Assembly: GCA_045639525.1 (NCBI GenBank)
Contig: JAZUDI010000068.1
Span: 5,827-69,826, forward strand
DNA from: UBA1181 sp045639525
Lineage (GTDB): Bacteria; Bacteroidota; Bacteroidia; Bacteroidales; Paludibacteraceae
Reading direction: 5' to 3'
DNA length: 64,000 bases
The position numbers were made by a program, and so were the translations under genes. Below, in pieces: positions 26,024 to 34,635 of this stretch. The notes under the pieces were generated by a model, which worked only from the letters and a program-made list of their open reading frames with translations, was not told where the DNA came from and searched no databases. The stretch's first letter is position 1. Every line of letters starts with the position of its first letter.

Positions 26024-27604
26024 ATGGGCTTATCAGAAGAGATCAAAAGAAGAAGAACCTTCGCGATTATCAGTCACCCGGATGCGGGTAAGACAACATT
26101 GACAGAGAAATTGTTGTTGTTCGGTGGTGCGATCCATATCGCCGGTGCGGTGAAATCGAACAAAATCAAAAAGACCGCCACATCCGACTGGATGGAAATC
26201 GAGAAGCAACGTGGTATCTCCGTAGCGACTTCCGTGATGGCTTTCGACTACAATGGATTCAAAATCAATATCCTTGATACCCCAGGACACCAAGACTTCC
26301 AAGAGGACACCTTCCGTACCTTGACTGCTGTGGACAGCGTAATCATCGTCGTTGACTGCGCAAAAGGTGTGGAGGCACAGACCCGTAAATTGATGAATGT
26401 CTGCCGTATGCGCAATACCCCAGTGATTGTCTTCGTCAACAAGATGGACCGCAACGGTAACAACGCCTTCGATCTGATGGATGAATTGGAGAAGGAACTC
26501 AACATTCGTGTCCGTCCGCTCTCTTGGCCAATCAACCAAGGAGATAAGTTCAAGGGCGTTTATAACATTTATGAGAGAAAACTCAACCTCTATACGCCTA
26601 ACAAGCAAATCATCACAGAAAACATCGAATTCAAGGACATCAACAGCCCTGAATTGGAGAAGCATATCCCTTCAGAGGATGCGCAGCAGTTGCGAGAGGA
26701 CCTCGAATTGATCGATGGCGTATATCCTGAATTGGACATCAATGAATATTTGGCTGGCCAGGTGGCTCCCGTATTCTTCGGTAGTGCCTTGAACAACTTC
26801 GGTGTGAAGGAGTTGCTCGATTGCTTCTGTCAGATCGCACCAACGCCACAACCGACACAAACCGTGGAGCGTGAGGTGAAGCCAGAAGAGGAGAACTTCT
26901 CTGGTTTCGTGTTCAAGATCCATGCCAATATGGACCCTAACCACCGCAGTTGTATCGCCTTTGTAAAGGTCTGCTCCGGTAAATTCGAGCGTAATGTGAA
27001 CTACAAGCATGTCCGACACAACAAGATGTTGAAATTCTCCGCGCCTACTTGTTTTATGGCCCAGAAGAAAGAGACAGTGGACGAGGCGTGGCCGGGTGAC
27101 ATCGTCGGTTTGCCAGATTCCGGCGGTACTTTCAAAATCGGTGACACCTTGTCTTCCGGCGAGGATATCCACTTTAAAGGATTGCCAAGTTTCTCTCCAG
27201 AGATGTTCAAATACATCGAGAACGATGATCCGATGAAGGCGAAACAATTGGCTAAGGGTATCGAGCAGTTGATGGACGAGGGTGTGGCCCAAGTCTTCAC
27301 CAACCAATTCAACGGAAGAAAGATCATCGGTACTGTGGGACAATTGCAGTTTGAGGTAATCCAATACCGTCTGCTCCACGAGTACAATGCCAAGTGTCGT
27401 TGGGAGCCTATCAATCTCTACAAAGCGTGCTGGATCGAAAGTGACGATGCCGAGGCGTTGGATAACTTCAAGAAGCGTAAGTACCAATTCATGGCGAAGG
27501 ATAAAGAGGGCAGGGATGTCTTCTTGGCCGATTCCGGCTACATCCTCCAGATGGCGCAGTCCGACTTCCCGAAGATCCGTTTCCACTTCTCTTCTGAATT
27601 CTAA
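26024..27604 (+). CDS. prfC: Peptide chain release factor 3
   Basis: 526-residue translational GTPase that recycles release factors RF1/RF2 from the ribosome. The G domain shows ISHPDAGKTTLTEKLL (P-loop, about 15-30), DTPGHQDF (about 86) and NKMD (about 141). An EF-Tu-like domain 2 and the RF3-specific C-terminal domain (GTVGQLQFEVIQYRLLHEY) follow. Full length. It begins a three-gene operon with a thioesterase 12 bp downstream and trmD. Confidence 0.96.
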   Translation: MGLSEEIKRRRTFAIISHPDAGKTTLTEKLLLFGGAIHIAGAVKSNKIKKTATSDWMEIEKQRGISVATSVMAFDYNGFKINILDTPGHQDFQEDTFRTLTAVDSVIIVVDCAKGVEAQTRKLMNVCRMRNTPVIVFVNKMDRNGNNAFDLMDELEKELNIRVRPLSWPINQGDKFKGVYNIYERKLNLYTPNKQIITENIEFKDINSPELEKHIPSEDAQQLREDLELIDGVYPELDINEYLAGQVAPVFFGSALNNFGVKELLDCFCQIAPTPQPTQTVEREVKPEEENFSGFVFKIHANMDPNHRSCIAFVKVCSGKFERNVNYKHVRHNKMLKFSAPTCFMAQKKETVDEAWPGDIVGLPDSGGTFKIGDTLSSGEDIHFKGLPSFSPEMFKYIENDDPMKAKQLAKGIEQLMDEGVAQVFTNQFNGRKIIGTVGQLQFEVIQYRLLHEYNAKCRWEPINLYKACWIESDDAEALDNFKKRKYQFMAKDKEGRDVFLADSGYILQMAQSDFPKIRFHFSSEF

Positions 27605-27616
27605 ACAAACGGTATC

Positions 27617-27991
27617 ATGGAAGTAGGTCAAACATATAGCCAAGTCATCACCGTCCGTGAGCAGGACTCCGCAATCGCCTTAGGTTCTGGCACCCTCATG
27701 GTGTTCGGCACGCCCGCTATGATCGCATATATGGAGAACACGGCGCTTAAGATGGTGGAATCGGACCTGCCGGCAGGCAGCGGGACCGTAGGCATCGAGA
27801 TGAACGCGAAACATACGAAAGCATCCGCTATCGGTGCTAAAATCACCATTTCAGCGAAGATTACGGAGATCGATGGACGTAGAATCGCCTATGCCATAGA
27901 GGCAAAGGACGAAAAGGGAGATTTGATCGGATCTGCCGACCACCAACGATTCATTGTCGATGCGGAACGTTTTATGAGTAAATTGAAATAG
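27617..27991 (+). CDS. Hotdog-fold thioesterase (FlK-like)
   Basis: 124-residue single hotdog domain. It starts with VGQTYSQVITVREQDSA and has AMIAYMENTALKMVESDL and a GTVGIEMNAKHTKASAIGAKITISAKI core, the pattern of fluoroacetyl-CoA thioesterase-like proteins. These hydrolyse small acyl-CoA esters; the substrate here is unknown. It lies 12 bp after prfC and 2 bp before trmD, an operon link that is probably organisational rather than functional. Confidence 0.8.
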   Translation: MEVGQTYSQVITVREQDSAIALGSGTLMVFGTPAMIAYMENTALKMVESDLPAGSGTVGIEMNAKHTKASAIGAKITISAKITEIDGRRIAYAIEAKDEKGDLIGSADHQRFIVDAERFMSKLK

Positions 27992-27993
27992 CC

Positions 27994-28668
27994 ATGAGAT
28001 TAGATATATTATCTGCTGTTCCCGAATTGTTGGAGAGTCCGTTGAACCACTCCATCCTTAAAAGGGCGCAAGCCAAAGGGTTGGCGGAGATTGTTATCCA
28101 CAATATCCGTGACTACACGCTCGATAAGCACAAAAAGATCGACGATTACGCCTTTGGATTCAGTTCGGGTATGGTAATGCAGATTGAACCAATTGATCGC
28201 CTTATATCGCATCTTAAGGGGCAAAGAGAGTACGATGAGGTGATCTATACCTCCCCAGATGGTGAGATGTTCGACCAAAAGATGGCCAATTCGATGTCGT
28301 TGCTCAACAATGTCATCATCCTCTGCGGCCACTACAAGGGAATCGACCACCGAATCAGAGAACATCTGATCACCAAAGAGATTTCAGTGGGTGATTTTGT
28401 GCTAACAGGCGGTGAATTGGCGGCTTGTATCATGACCGATGCGATTGTCCGTTTGATTCCAGGCGCTATGTCTGATGAACAATCGGCTCTTTCCGATTGT
28501 TTCCAGGATGATTTGCTGGCGCCTCCAGTCTATTCACGCCCTGCGGAATACAAAGGATGGCGAGTTCCCGACATTTTGCTCTCCGGCAACGAGGCGAAAA
28601 TCAAGGAGTGGGAGTATGAACAGGCGTTGGAAAGGACAAAAAGGTTGCGTCCAGACTTATTGAAATAA
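27994..28668 (+). CDS. trmD: tRNA (guanine-37-N1)-methyltransferase
   Basis: 224-residue SPOUT-class enzyme methylating G37 next to the anticodon, which prevents frameshifting. Recognisable blocks are MRLDILSAVPELLESPLNHSI, DDYAFGFSSGMVMQ, LCGHYKGIDHRIRE and the SAM-binding trefoil knot ISVGDFVLTGGELAA. E. coli TrmD is about 255 residues; the shorter C-terminus is common in Bacteroidetes. It is the last gene of the prfC operon. Confidence 0.95.
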   Translation: MRLDILSAVPELLESPLNHSILKRAQAKGLAEIVIHNIRDYTLDKHKKIDDYAFGFSSGMVMQIEPIDRLISHLKGQREYDEVIYTSPDGEMFDQKMANSMSLLNNVIILCGHYKGIDHRIREHLITKEISVGDFVLTGGELAACIMTDAIVRLIPGAMSDEQSALSDCFQDDLLAPPVYSRPAEYKGWRVPDILLSGNEAKIKEWEYEQALERTKRLRPDLLK

Positions 28669-28774
28669 TTTTCTTGATATTATTGGGAATTAAAATAAAT
28701 TTACCTATATTCGCTATATATTTGAATAGACAAAGCAAGAATTTGAAATTTATTAACTTTAAAAGATTATAGAT

Positions 28775-29152
28775 ATGGGTAAGTTTGTTATCAAGAAAGA
28801 CGCTAAAGGCGAGTTCCGTTTCAATTTGAAGGCTGGTAATGGTGAGATCATCCTCTCTTCTGAGGGATATTCTTCAATGGCAGCATGCAAGAATGGTATC
28901 GCAAGTGTACAGAAGAACAGCGTCGCTGCAGTAGAGGATCAAACCGTTGAAGGTTTTGCTACTATCAAGAACCCTAAGTTCGAGGTTTACAAGGACAAGA
29001 GGGGTGAGTTCCGTTTCCGTTTGAAGGCTTCTAACGGTGAACCTATCGGAACTGGTGAGGGCTATAAAGCTAAGGCAGGTTGCATGAACGGTATCGAGTC
29101 TATCAAGAAGAATGCACCTGATGCACAAATCGTTGACGAAACTGCAGAGTAA
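28775..29152 (+). CDS. YegP family DUF1508 protein
   Basis: 125 residues consisting of two copies of a 50-60-residue DUF1508 unit. The first runs FVIKKDAKGEFRFNLKAGNGE to GIASVQKN (about 4-50); the second runs FEVYKDKRGEFRFRLKASNGE to GIESIKKN (about 66-112). The family is small and soluble, is often induced under stress, and has no firm function. A strong terminator follows at 29172-29200. Confidence 0.85.
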   Translation: MGKFVIKKDAKGEFRFNLKAGNGEIILSSEGYSSMAACKNGIASVQKNSVAAVEDQTVEGFATIKNPKFEVYKDKRGEFRFRLKASNGEPIGTGEGYKAKAGCMNGIESIKKNAPDAQIVDETAE

Positions 29153-29171
29153 TTTTCATACAACATCGAGA

Positions 29172-29200
29172 AGAGGCGGTCCATTGGATCGCCTCTTTTT
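29172..29200 (+). terminator. Terminator after yegP-like gene
   Basis: Arms agaggcggtc and gatcgcctct with loop cattg are followed by TTTTT. Confidence 0.8.
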
Positions 29201-29223
29201 GTTTCTGACGGATATTCCTCTTG

Positions 29224-29258
29224 AAAAAAAGGAGCCATTACCCGTAGATAATGACTCC
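29224..29258 (-). terminator. Terminator of the papain-like protease gene
   Basis: Read on the minus strand, ggagtcatta and taatggctcc pair (one G-U) and are followed by a run of seven T. It lies 29 bp past the stop of the minus-strand gene ending at 29287. Confidence 0.75.
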
Positions 29259-29286
29259 CTCAAAAAGAAACGTATAAATGATGATT

Positions 29287-30981
29287 TTATTTGATGATCA
29301 ATTGTTGCGTCATCGCATCATCTGCTGTTACCACCTGAACTACGTAGATACCCGCCGTAGCTCCATTTAAAGCGATCTCAGCCTTTTCGCCGTAGAAGGT
29401 GGACTCATACACCAAATCTCCGCTCATAGTGTAAACACGAAGTTGCTTTTCGCCTACCGCATCTCCGAATTCCACGGTGAATTGGCCGGTGGATGGGTTA
29501 GGGTAGAGGGTGATATTACTGTTTGTTAAATCGAGCAATTCTGTGACAATTTGATTAGAACTGCCTGTATAGGATTCCGCAGAACCTTTCCAAATCTGAA
29601 AATTGTTTTCCGCACATGGAATTACAACAGGGGTATTCTCTTTGATTGCGGGCTCATTAGGTATGGCCCTGAAGCCAGAGTTGGCTTCTGCCTTGAATCC
29701 ATCTCTCAATAGAATCTTTTTTCCTTTTAACGTTAGTGTATTTCCTCGATAATTAGAAATAGGGTGGTTTATTTCAATCTGATTTTCTTCCCATGTGAAA
29801 TTTTCATATACTGAAGGATAAACCATCTCATCTATGTCCTTATTGGGATTATCGTTCATTTTGAGTTTCATATAACCATTTTCACCCCAACTTTCTGTTC
29901 CCCAAGAGTTGCGTAGTATCCAATACTCCGTATTATTTTCTACGCCCCAACCCACAAGACAAACCGCATGAGAACCGGTTGTGTCGGAATGATCTGTTCT
30001 CAAATCATATATGCCGGAGACATAATCGTGGAAGTTTTTTTGAGTGTGGATACTAATACAGACACTACCTTGATTGTAAATCGCACTTTTTATATCATCA
30101 ATATCAAAATTATATTGAGAACGTCCAGAAGGAGTGTAAATTTTAGGATCATTCCAATGGGTACACTCTTCGGGTGGGGCTATTTGATATTCAAAGTCTT
30201 TTAATTTACAGACTCCGTATTTGCTAATCTCAGTCATTGCTTTACAAGGATGGCCACCACCTGTTAGGGAATCGTTTTCAATACAATTTGCTTCATATAT
30301 AGGGGTAGTCAAATTAGGATTTCCTCCCAAACAGTAAACAATGAATGACTCTGATAAGGAGATTCTCTTTTCTCCCCGAAAATTAAATAGTTTGTTAAAT
30401 TCCGACTCTAATACACCAGCTGCCGCAAAGGCCCAACAGCTTCCCAATGCACCTTGATTTCTAGGTTCATTCATGTATCCCTCTTCTCTAGCATCAAAGG
30501 TTTCTGGGAACTTTGATGTAGGTCTTCCCGGAGCATATGCAAGGCCTGGATTAAATGGTTTTACAACTGTATCTGTCAATTTTGAATAGTTGAATAGATT
30601 AAATCCATTTTTTTTCATCAAATCCACCATCGCTACCTTGGATTCAGAATCACCACTTCGCAATGTAGTACCTTTTACGCAATAAGCAGTTTGGGTGGTG
30701 TAACTGCCCTGTATTTTCTCTTCTGATACTATATCATATCCTGCTTTTTTGCAATATGAATATTCGGGTTTCACCTTACCTTTAAAGAAATCCCATGCAT
30801 TCACTTTTGAGCCATCTGGTAACTTGCACATACCAACGCTCTTTCCCTCACTATTGGTTTCAATGACATATTCGTATCCCATCCTTTCGCAATAGATTGC
30901 GGCTGGATTGCCGGCCGAATATACATTCGAAGTAATCAAACCAATGGTGAAGGATATAGTAATATATCTTCTAAAATTCAT
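29287..30981 (-). CDS. Secreted papain-family (C1) protease with DUF333 and T9SS tail
   Basis: 564 residues. A signal peptide of about 22 residues precedes a DUF333-like segment (YCERMGYEYV, GMCKLPDGSKVNAWDFFKG; a second, more degenerate copy follows to about residue 100). The papain domain (about 155-400) has the oxyanion Gln and nucleophile in NQGALGSCWAF, the catalytic His in GSHAVCLVGWG and the Asn in RNSWGTESWGENGY, so all three catalytic residues are present. The last 80 residues (ITLYPNPSTGQFTVEFGD... ending TQQLIIK) are a type A T9SS sorting domain, so the mature enzyme should be carried across the outer membrane and held on the surface or released. Confidence 0.88.
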   Translation of the reverse strand: MNFRRYITISFTIGLITSNVYSAGNPAAIYCERMGYEYVIETNSEGKSVGMCKLPDGSKVNAWDFFKGKVKPEYSYCKKAGYDIVSEEKIQGSYTTQTAYCVKGTTLRSGDSESKVAMVDLMKKNGFNLFNYSKLTDTVVKPFNPGLAYAPGRPTSKFPETFDAREEGYMNEPRNQGALGSCWAFAAAGVLESEFNKLFNFRGEKRISLSESFIVYCLGGNPNLTTPIYEANCIENDSLTGGGHPCKAMTEISKYGVCKLKDFEYQIAPPEECTHWNDPKIYTPSGRSQYNFDIDDIKSAIYNQGSVCISIHTQKNFHDYVSGIYDLRTDHSDTTGSHAVCLVGWGVENNTEYWILRNSWGTESWGENGYMKLKMNDNPNKDIDEMVYPSVYENFTWEENQIEINHPISNYRGNTLTLKGKKILLRDGFKAEANSGFRAIPNEPAIKENTPVVIPCAENNFQIWKGSAESYTGSSNQIVTELLDLTNSNITLYPNPSTGQFTVEFGDAVGEKQLRVYTMSGDLVYESTFYGEKAEIALNGATAGIYVVQVVTADDAMTQQLIIK

Positions 30982-30998
30982 TTTTCCTTCATTTTAAA

Positions 30999-31874
30999 TT
31001 ATTTCTCCAAAGCTTCCACTTTTGCCTTCAACGCCTCATTCTCCTTTTGCAATTGGATCATGTGAAGGGTCAACTCCTCGATCTTCTCCAAGAACAAGTT
31101 GCTCATCTCAGAAACGCTCATACCATTTTTTGCGATTTCAGCGGCGGATGGTACGCCTGGAAGGTGTTTGTTGGCCTTCACATAGCTCTCCACTTCGTTC
31201 AATGACTTTAAGTTGTAGTTCTCCTCGAAAACATAGTCAGCGGCGTTGTTCAACTCCACCTTGACATCTTTGGCGTTTAACTCGCCGACATTCATATTGG
31301 AAGCGGTCACCTTGGTCACCTCGATTTCATCGTGACAAGTGATTTTTCCCGCAACTGTCATTCCATAGTTGAAATTACAGAAAGCATTGAAATTCAATAG
31401 CTGACCGTTCAACGACAAGGTTCCCAATATTTCTCCTCTTTTGGAGTTAAAGTTATATGCGCTGATTGATATGTCATTTGTGGTAGCTATTTGCAGATAG
31501 TCGCCTGCGCTATTACGGATGCGCAAATCACCATGCATTAAAGTTGGACCTGCAATACTAACGCCATAATTTTCGTCAGCCGCGCATCCTAAACCGATAT
31601 TGTTCAATCTATCCACATGCAAGGCTATATTATTTTGATAGCCATAATAAGTAAAACCACTAGCATAGAAATCAACCATAGCGTTACTACGGTATCCATT
31701 CGCTTTGATAGCGATTTCACCATCCTTTTCCAAAGATTTTGTTATCTCCAAGTTGGTTCTGTTATTCAAACCATCGGTATAAACTTGAACACCTGATAGA
31801 TGAGAATCTTGTGCGTTCACACACACTGCCATTGCAACGCCCATGGTTGCAACCACGAATTTCTTTAATTCCAT
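30999..31874 (-). CDS. Secreted tail-fibre-like protein with C-terminal coiled coil
   Basis: 291 residues with signal peptide MELKKFVVATMGVAMAVCVNAQ. The middle is rich in short beta repeats. The C-terminal part, YVFEENYNLKSLNEVESYV then HLPGVPSAAEI and a heptad-rich helix (FLEKIEELTLHMIQLQKENEALKAKVEAL), matches the tail-fibre-like/S74-associated end common in exported Bacteroidetes proteins. It probably trimerises through the coiled coil. No peptidase S74 catalytic Ser-Lys dyad was identified. It lies 17 bp upstream of the protease gene on the same strand and may be co-transcribed with it. Confidence 0.72.
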   Translation of the reverse strand: MELKKFVVATMGVAMAVCVNAQDSHLSGVQVYTDGLNNRTNLEITKSLEKDGEIAIKANGYRSNAMVDFYASGFTYYGYQNNIALHVDRLNNIGLGCAADENYGVSIAGPTLMHGDLRIRNSAGDYLQIATTNDISISAYNFNSKRGEILGTLSLNGQLLNFNAFCNFNYGMTVAGKITCHDEIEVTKVTASNMNVGELNAKDVKVELNNAADYVFEENYNLKSLNEVESYVKANKHLPGVPSAAEIAKNGMSVSEMSNLFLEKIEELTLHMIQLQKENEALKAKVEALEK

Positions 31875-32132
31875 TGTAAATGAATTGATAAAGTTAATAA
31901 AATAAATAAATTAATAACATACACACTATGTACCCCATTCAATAGACATAAATACTGATAGCTATTGACAAGAAATAATGGTTTTCAACACAATTCAAGG
32001 CAAAAAGTGTGCCAAAGTGATGCGGACGGAGAGATTATTGGGATTTCATGTAACTTTTTGACCTATCGCAAAAGAATGGTAGATTTATGGTTGGGGGTTA
32101 TAGAGGTCTTTTACGCCTCCATAACCCATCTG
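31875..32132. other. Intergenic stretch upstream of the tail-fibre-like gene
   Basis: AT-rich DNA. An imperfect inverted repeat, gttatagagg / cctccataac, at about 32098-32126 could terminate minus-strand transcription, though there is no T run. Nothing else was recognised. Confidence 0.4.
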
Positions 32133-32279
32133 TTACGATCTTCGTTTGTCCCACCATCTCCAACATCGCCACACTATATACCCCAATCCAATAGGTACAC
32201 CAAAGATGGTTAATACATAGACAACGCACTTAAGCAAAATTCCCGCATAGGGGAGTAAACTTTGTATGAATGAAATCAT
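32133..32279 (-). CDS. Possible 48-residue membrane microprotein
   Basis: A short minus-strand frame from ATG at 32279, beginning 27 bp after the AAA ATPase stop. One hydrophobic helix (LLKCVVYVLTIFGVPIGLGY) is followed by a Trp/Arg-rich tail (IVWRCWRWWDKRRS). The composition fits a single-span inner-membrane peptide. No homologue is known to me, and no clear ribosome binding site is needed in this phylum. It may be chance. Confidence 0.35.
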   Translation of the reverse strand: MISFIQSLLPYAGILLKCVVYVLTIFGVPIGLGYIVWRCWRWWDKRRS

Positions 32280-32306
32280 GATTTTGTGAATATTAGTTTA
32301 TACTTA

Positions 32307-33668
32307 TTAATGACACTTGCGAAAACCGACGGAGCTTCGTTGTTGACGCTTATCGAGCAGTTCGTCCTTGCAAAAATCCTCCAACAAATCAAGTGAGAGT
32401 TTTTCTCCGGAGAGAATGTACTCAATGTTCTGCTTGCGGGCTATATTCTCGATTTGACCGCCGGAAAAGTCATAGTTCGATGCCAAACGAAGCGCATCTT
32501 CGGAGGAGAGATCCTCCAACATCGAATGCCAGATTTTCGCCTTCACCTCCGCCGTAGGTTTTTTGAACTCCACCTTGAAAAGGAAACGACGGTCAAAGGC
32601 GCTATCCAGGTTGGAGGTGAGGTTGGTAGTCGCGAAGAGGATACCGTCCAGATTCTCCATCTCCTGTAGGATAATATTCTGCATCGCGTTGTCCATCTTA
32701 TCCACAGAGTGTTCCGTATTCTCCGTACGCTTATTGATCAATGCATCCGCCTCATTGAAGAGTAGGATAGGCATCACCTCGCATTGTTCGCATGCCGCCC
32801 GGTAACGATTGAATACCGCCTTGATATTCTTCTCGCTTTCACCGACATATTTATCACGCATACCAGCGATGTTCACCTCCATGATGTCACGCCCCGTGAT
32901 ACGGGCCAATTGATAGGCAGTCTCTGTCTTTCCCGTACCGGGCGAACCATAGAAGAGACAAGAGAATCCCTTGCGCATGCCCTTCTCCTCCAATCGCATC
33001 CTGACCACCTTCAACTTCTCTTCGCCCAGTAAGTCCGCTAATCGACTGATCTGTCGCTCTTCGTTGACATTGTAGTAAAGTTTCTTGGCCTGAATGGTTT
33101 TATAACTCTTCAGACGACGGGAGATATTGGAAATCGGCAAGTTGCTGGAGGTAGGTTTGAACACGGAGAACAACTCCTCCTTTGCTCTTCTGGATAGTAC
33201 GAATTGGTCGTTGATTGTCATTCCCTCCTCACACTTGGGTTCCACCCATCCCTCCGTGATATAGGGGTGTGTACCCTCCAAAAGCATCTTACGAATCATC
33301 GAGTAGGAGAAATCATCATCCAAAAGACGATCGAGGTGTTCAATCATGATTCCTTCGTCTGGCGTCTCTCCGCATGAGGCGTAATCGGCTGCCAGCAAGA
33401 GCATCAAACTGCGTTCAGCCATCAATTCACTCTCCAATACCTTTTGGCAGATGCGTAGTTGCGGATTGGCTTCGCAGGCATCGAGCATCCACATCAAAGC
33501 CTTCTCATTTTCGGTGTGAATAGGGCTTTCGCATTTTGACATATAGAAGCTTAACTTCCTCATAAAGGTCTCTTCATCCATCCCTTCCAATATCTCTGGC
33601 TCAAACACTTGGTTATGGCTTAAGGCTTTCATCACGCCAGTCGCAAGTTTGTAAGGTATCGACACCAT
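32307..33668 (-). CDS. AAA+ ATPase, main part of a probably split gene
   Basis: 453 residues as an isolated frame. The ATPase domain has Walker A FYGSPGTGKTETAYQLA (about residues 238-254), a pore-like MRDKYVGESEKN segment, Walker B-like ILLFNEADAL (Asn in place of the usual Asp), and sensor/arginine region FATTNLTSNLDSAFDRRFLFKVEF. The first 25 residues (VSIPYKLATGVMKALSHNQVF) read as the wing and following helix of a winged-helix domain whose front half is in the overlapping frame 33613-34083. A single protein of about 607 residues is the likely original. It may act as a remodelling ATPase; the substrate is unknown. Confidence 0.75.
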   Translation of the reverse strand: MVSIPYKLATGVMKALSHNQVFEPEILEGMDEETFMRKLSFYMSKCESPIHTENEKALMWMLDACEANPQLRICQKVLESELMAERSLMLLLAADYASCGETPDEGIMIEHLDRLLDDDFSYSMIRKMLLEGTHPYITEGWVEPKCEEGMTINDQFVLSRRAKEELFSVFKPTSSNLPISNISRRLKSYKTIQAKKLYYNVNEERQISRLADLLGEEKLKVVRMRLEEKGMRKGFSCLFYGSPGTGKTETAYQLARITGRDIMEVNIAGMRDKYVGESEKNIKAVFNRYRAACEQCEVMPILLFNEADALINKRTENTEHSVDKMDNAMQNIILQEMENLDGILFATTNLTSNLDSAFDRRFLFKVEFKKPTAEVKAKIWHSMLEDLSSEDALRLASNYDFSGGQIENIARKQNIEYILSGEKLSLDLLEDFCKDELLDKRQQRSSVGFRKCH

Positions 33669-34083
33669 CCTCTTCCGAATGGCTATACTTCACCACACTA
33701 ACCCATCTACGCTTGACCAGCGACTCCATTTCATCCGTTTGGGCCATAATCGAGAGTCTTGACGAGCCAAGATATCGCGAGAAATCGAGCCAACTCATAT
33801 TTTTCCCCAATTCCGACATGATGGAGATAAAGAGCACTTGCCACTTCGTCATGGATAGTTTTTCGGTAAGAAAATCAAAGGCGGGCTCACATAATTGCCA
33901 GAATTCATCGGAGAGTTTCGCCCCTTTTGACTCCAACATCACATAGTTGAGGGCATTCACAATCGTCCATGAATCAGGAATGGCGGCATGCTCCTCCTCC
34001 GGTTCTTGCATAGGGAGTGAATCATCTTCATCAAAGTAGAATCCTTCAGTAAAATCACACAATGGAAAAGCTTTGTTACTCAT
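33613..34083 (-). pseudogene. N-terminal part of the AAA+ ATPase in another frame
   Basis: 156 residues as a frame. About residues 80-140 (WQVLFISIMSELGKNMSWLDFSRYL, then MESLVKRRWVSVVKYS) look like helices and a first wing strand of a winged-helix domain. The expected second wing strand, VSIPYKLATGVMKAL, is encoded at the start of the other frame. The two frames overlap by 56 bp and differ by one base, and the terminal residues here (DTLQTCDWRDESLKP) look like out-of-frame translation. A one-base frameshift near 33668 is the simplest reading. Sequencing error, real mutation, or two coupled genes remain possible. Confidence 0.55.
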
Positions 34084-34117
34084 AATTAATCGTTATAGTT
34101 TTCATCATTAAACATCA

Positions 34118-34125
34118 CAAATATA
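34118..34125 (-). promoter_or_regulatory. Possible promoter box for the AAA ATPase gene
   Basis: On the minus strand TATATTTG matches TAnnTTTG, 34 bp before the ATG at 34083. No clear -33 box. Confidence 0.35.
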
Positions 34126-34572
34126 GCACACACCTATGCCGATTTAAGGCACAAGATCACACGAAACACTCTTGCCAAGCATAGAAGGGGAGTGATATCG
34201 CAAGAGACGATTGAACTAAAAGACTTTAGTGGCAATCGTAGGACAAAACATCAATTGGTATTCTATAGGAATCCGCATCCTAAAACGGTCTACCCATCGA
34301 TGATCATTCATTAAAGACATAAAAGAGATTATTTCCAAAACAAGATTAGACATGTAATTTTCGTATTTATAATGCAAATATCGGCTATTTTTTGACTTCA
34401 TCCAAATAACAATGGATTTTTTCTTGCATTATTTTATAAGCAAACGCTCCTGACTTTGGGGAAGTTCTATGATATTTCAACACATATAAGGAATCCATCT
34501 GTTTCAAAACATAAAAAAGTAATAGAACCACCTCTTTGACGATGATCGTAACCGATATCTGTGATACTCTTC
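34126..34572. other. Intergenic stretch with no convincing gene
   Basis: Minus-strand frames of 61 codons (34216-34401) and 91 codons (34385-34660) exist and touch at ATGAAGTC. The second covers a terminator and the end of the CotH gene, and neither has a recognisable domain. They could be pieces of a decayed gene. No tRNA or insertion sequence seen. Confidence 0.4.
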
Positions 34573-34616
34573 CATAAGAGAAGGGGCTGCGCCAATTTGG
34601 AACAGCCCCTTCTCGT
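34573..34616 (-). terminator. Terminator of the CotH gene
   Basis: On the minus strand gagaaggggctg and cagccccttctc pair perfectly over 12 bp around a loop of about 13 bases. It follows 20 bp after the CotH stop. Confidence 0.75.
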
Positions 34617-34635
34617 TTATGGCCTATGTGGTCGG

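Noticed and set aside
33613..33668. Programmed ribosomal frameshift signal
   Set aside because: No slippery heptamer or downstream structure is apparent; a mutation or sequencing error is simpler.
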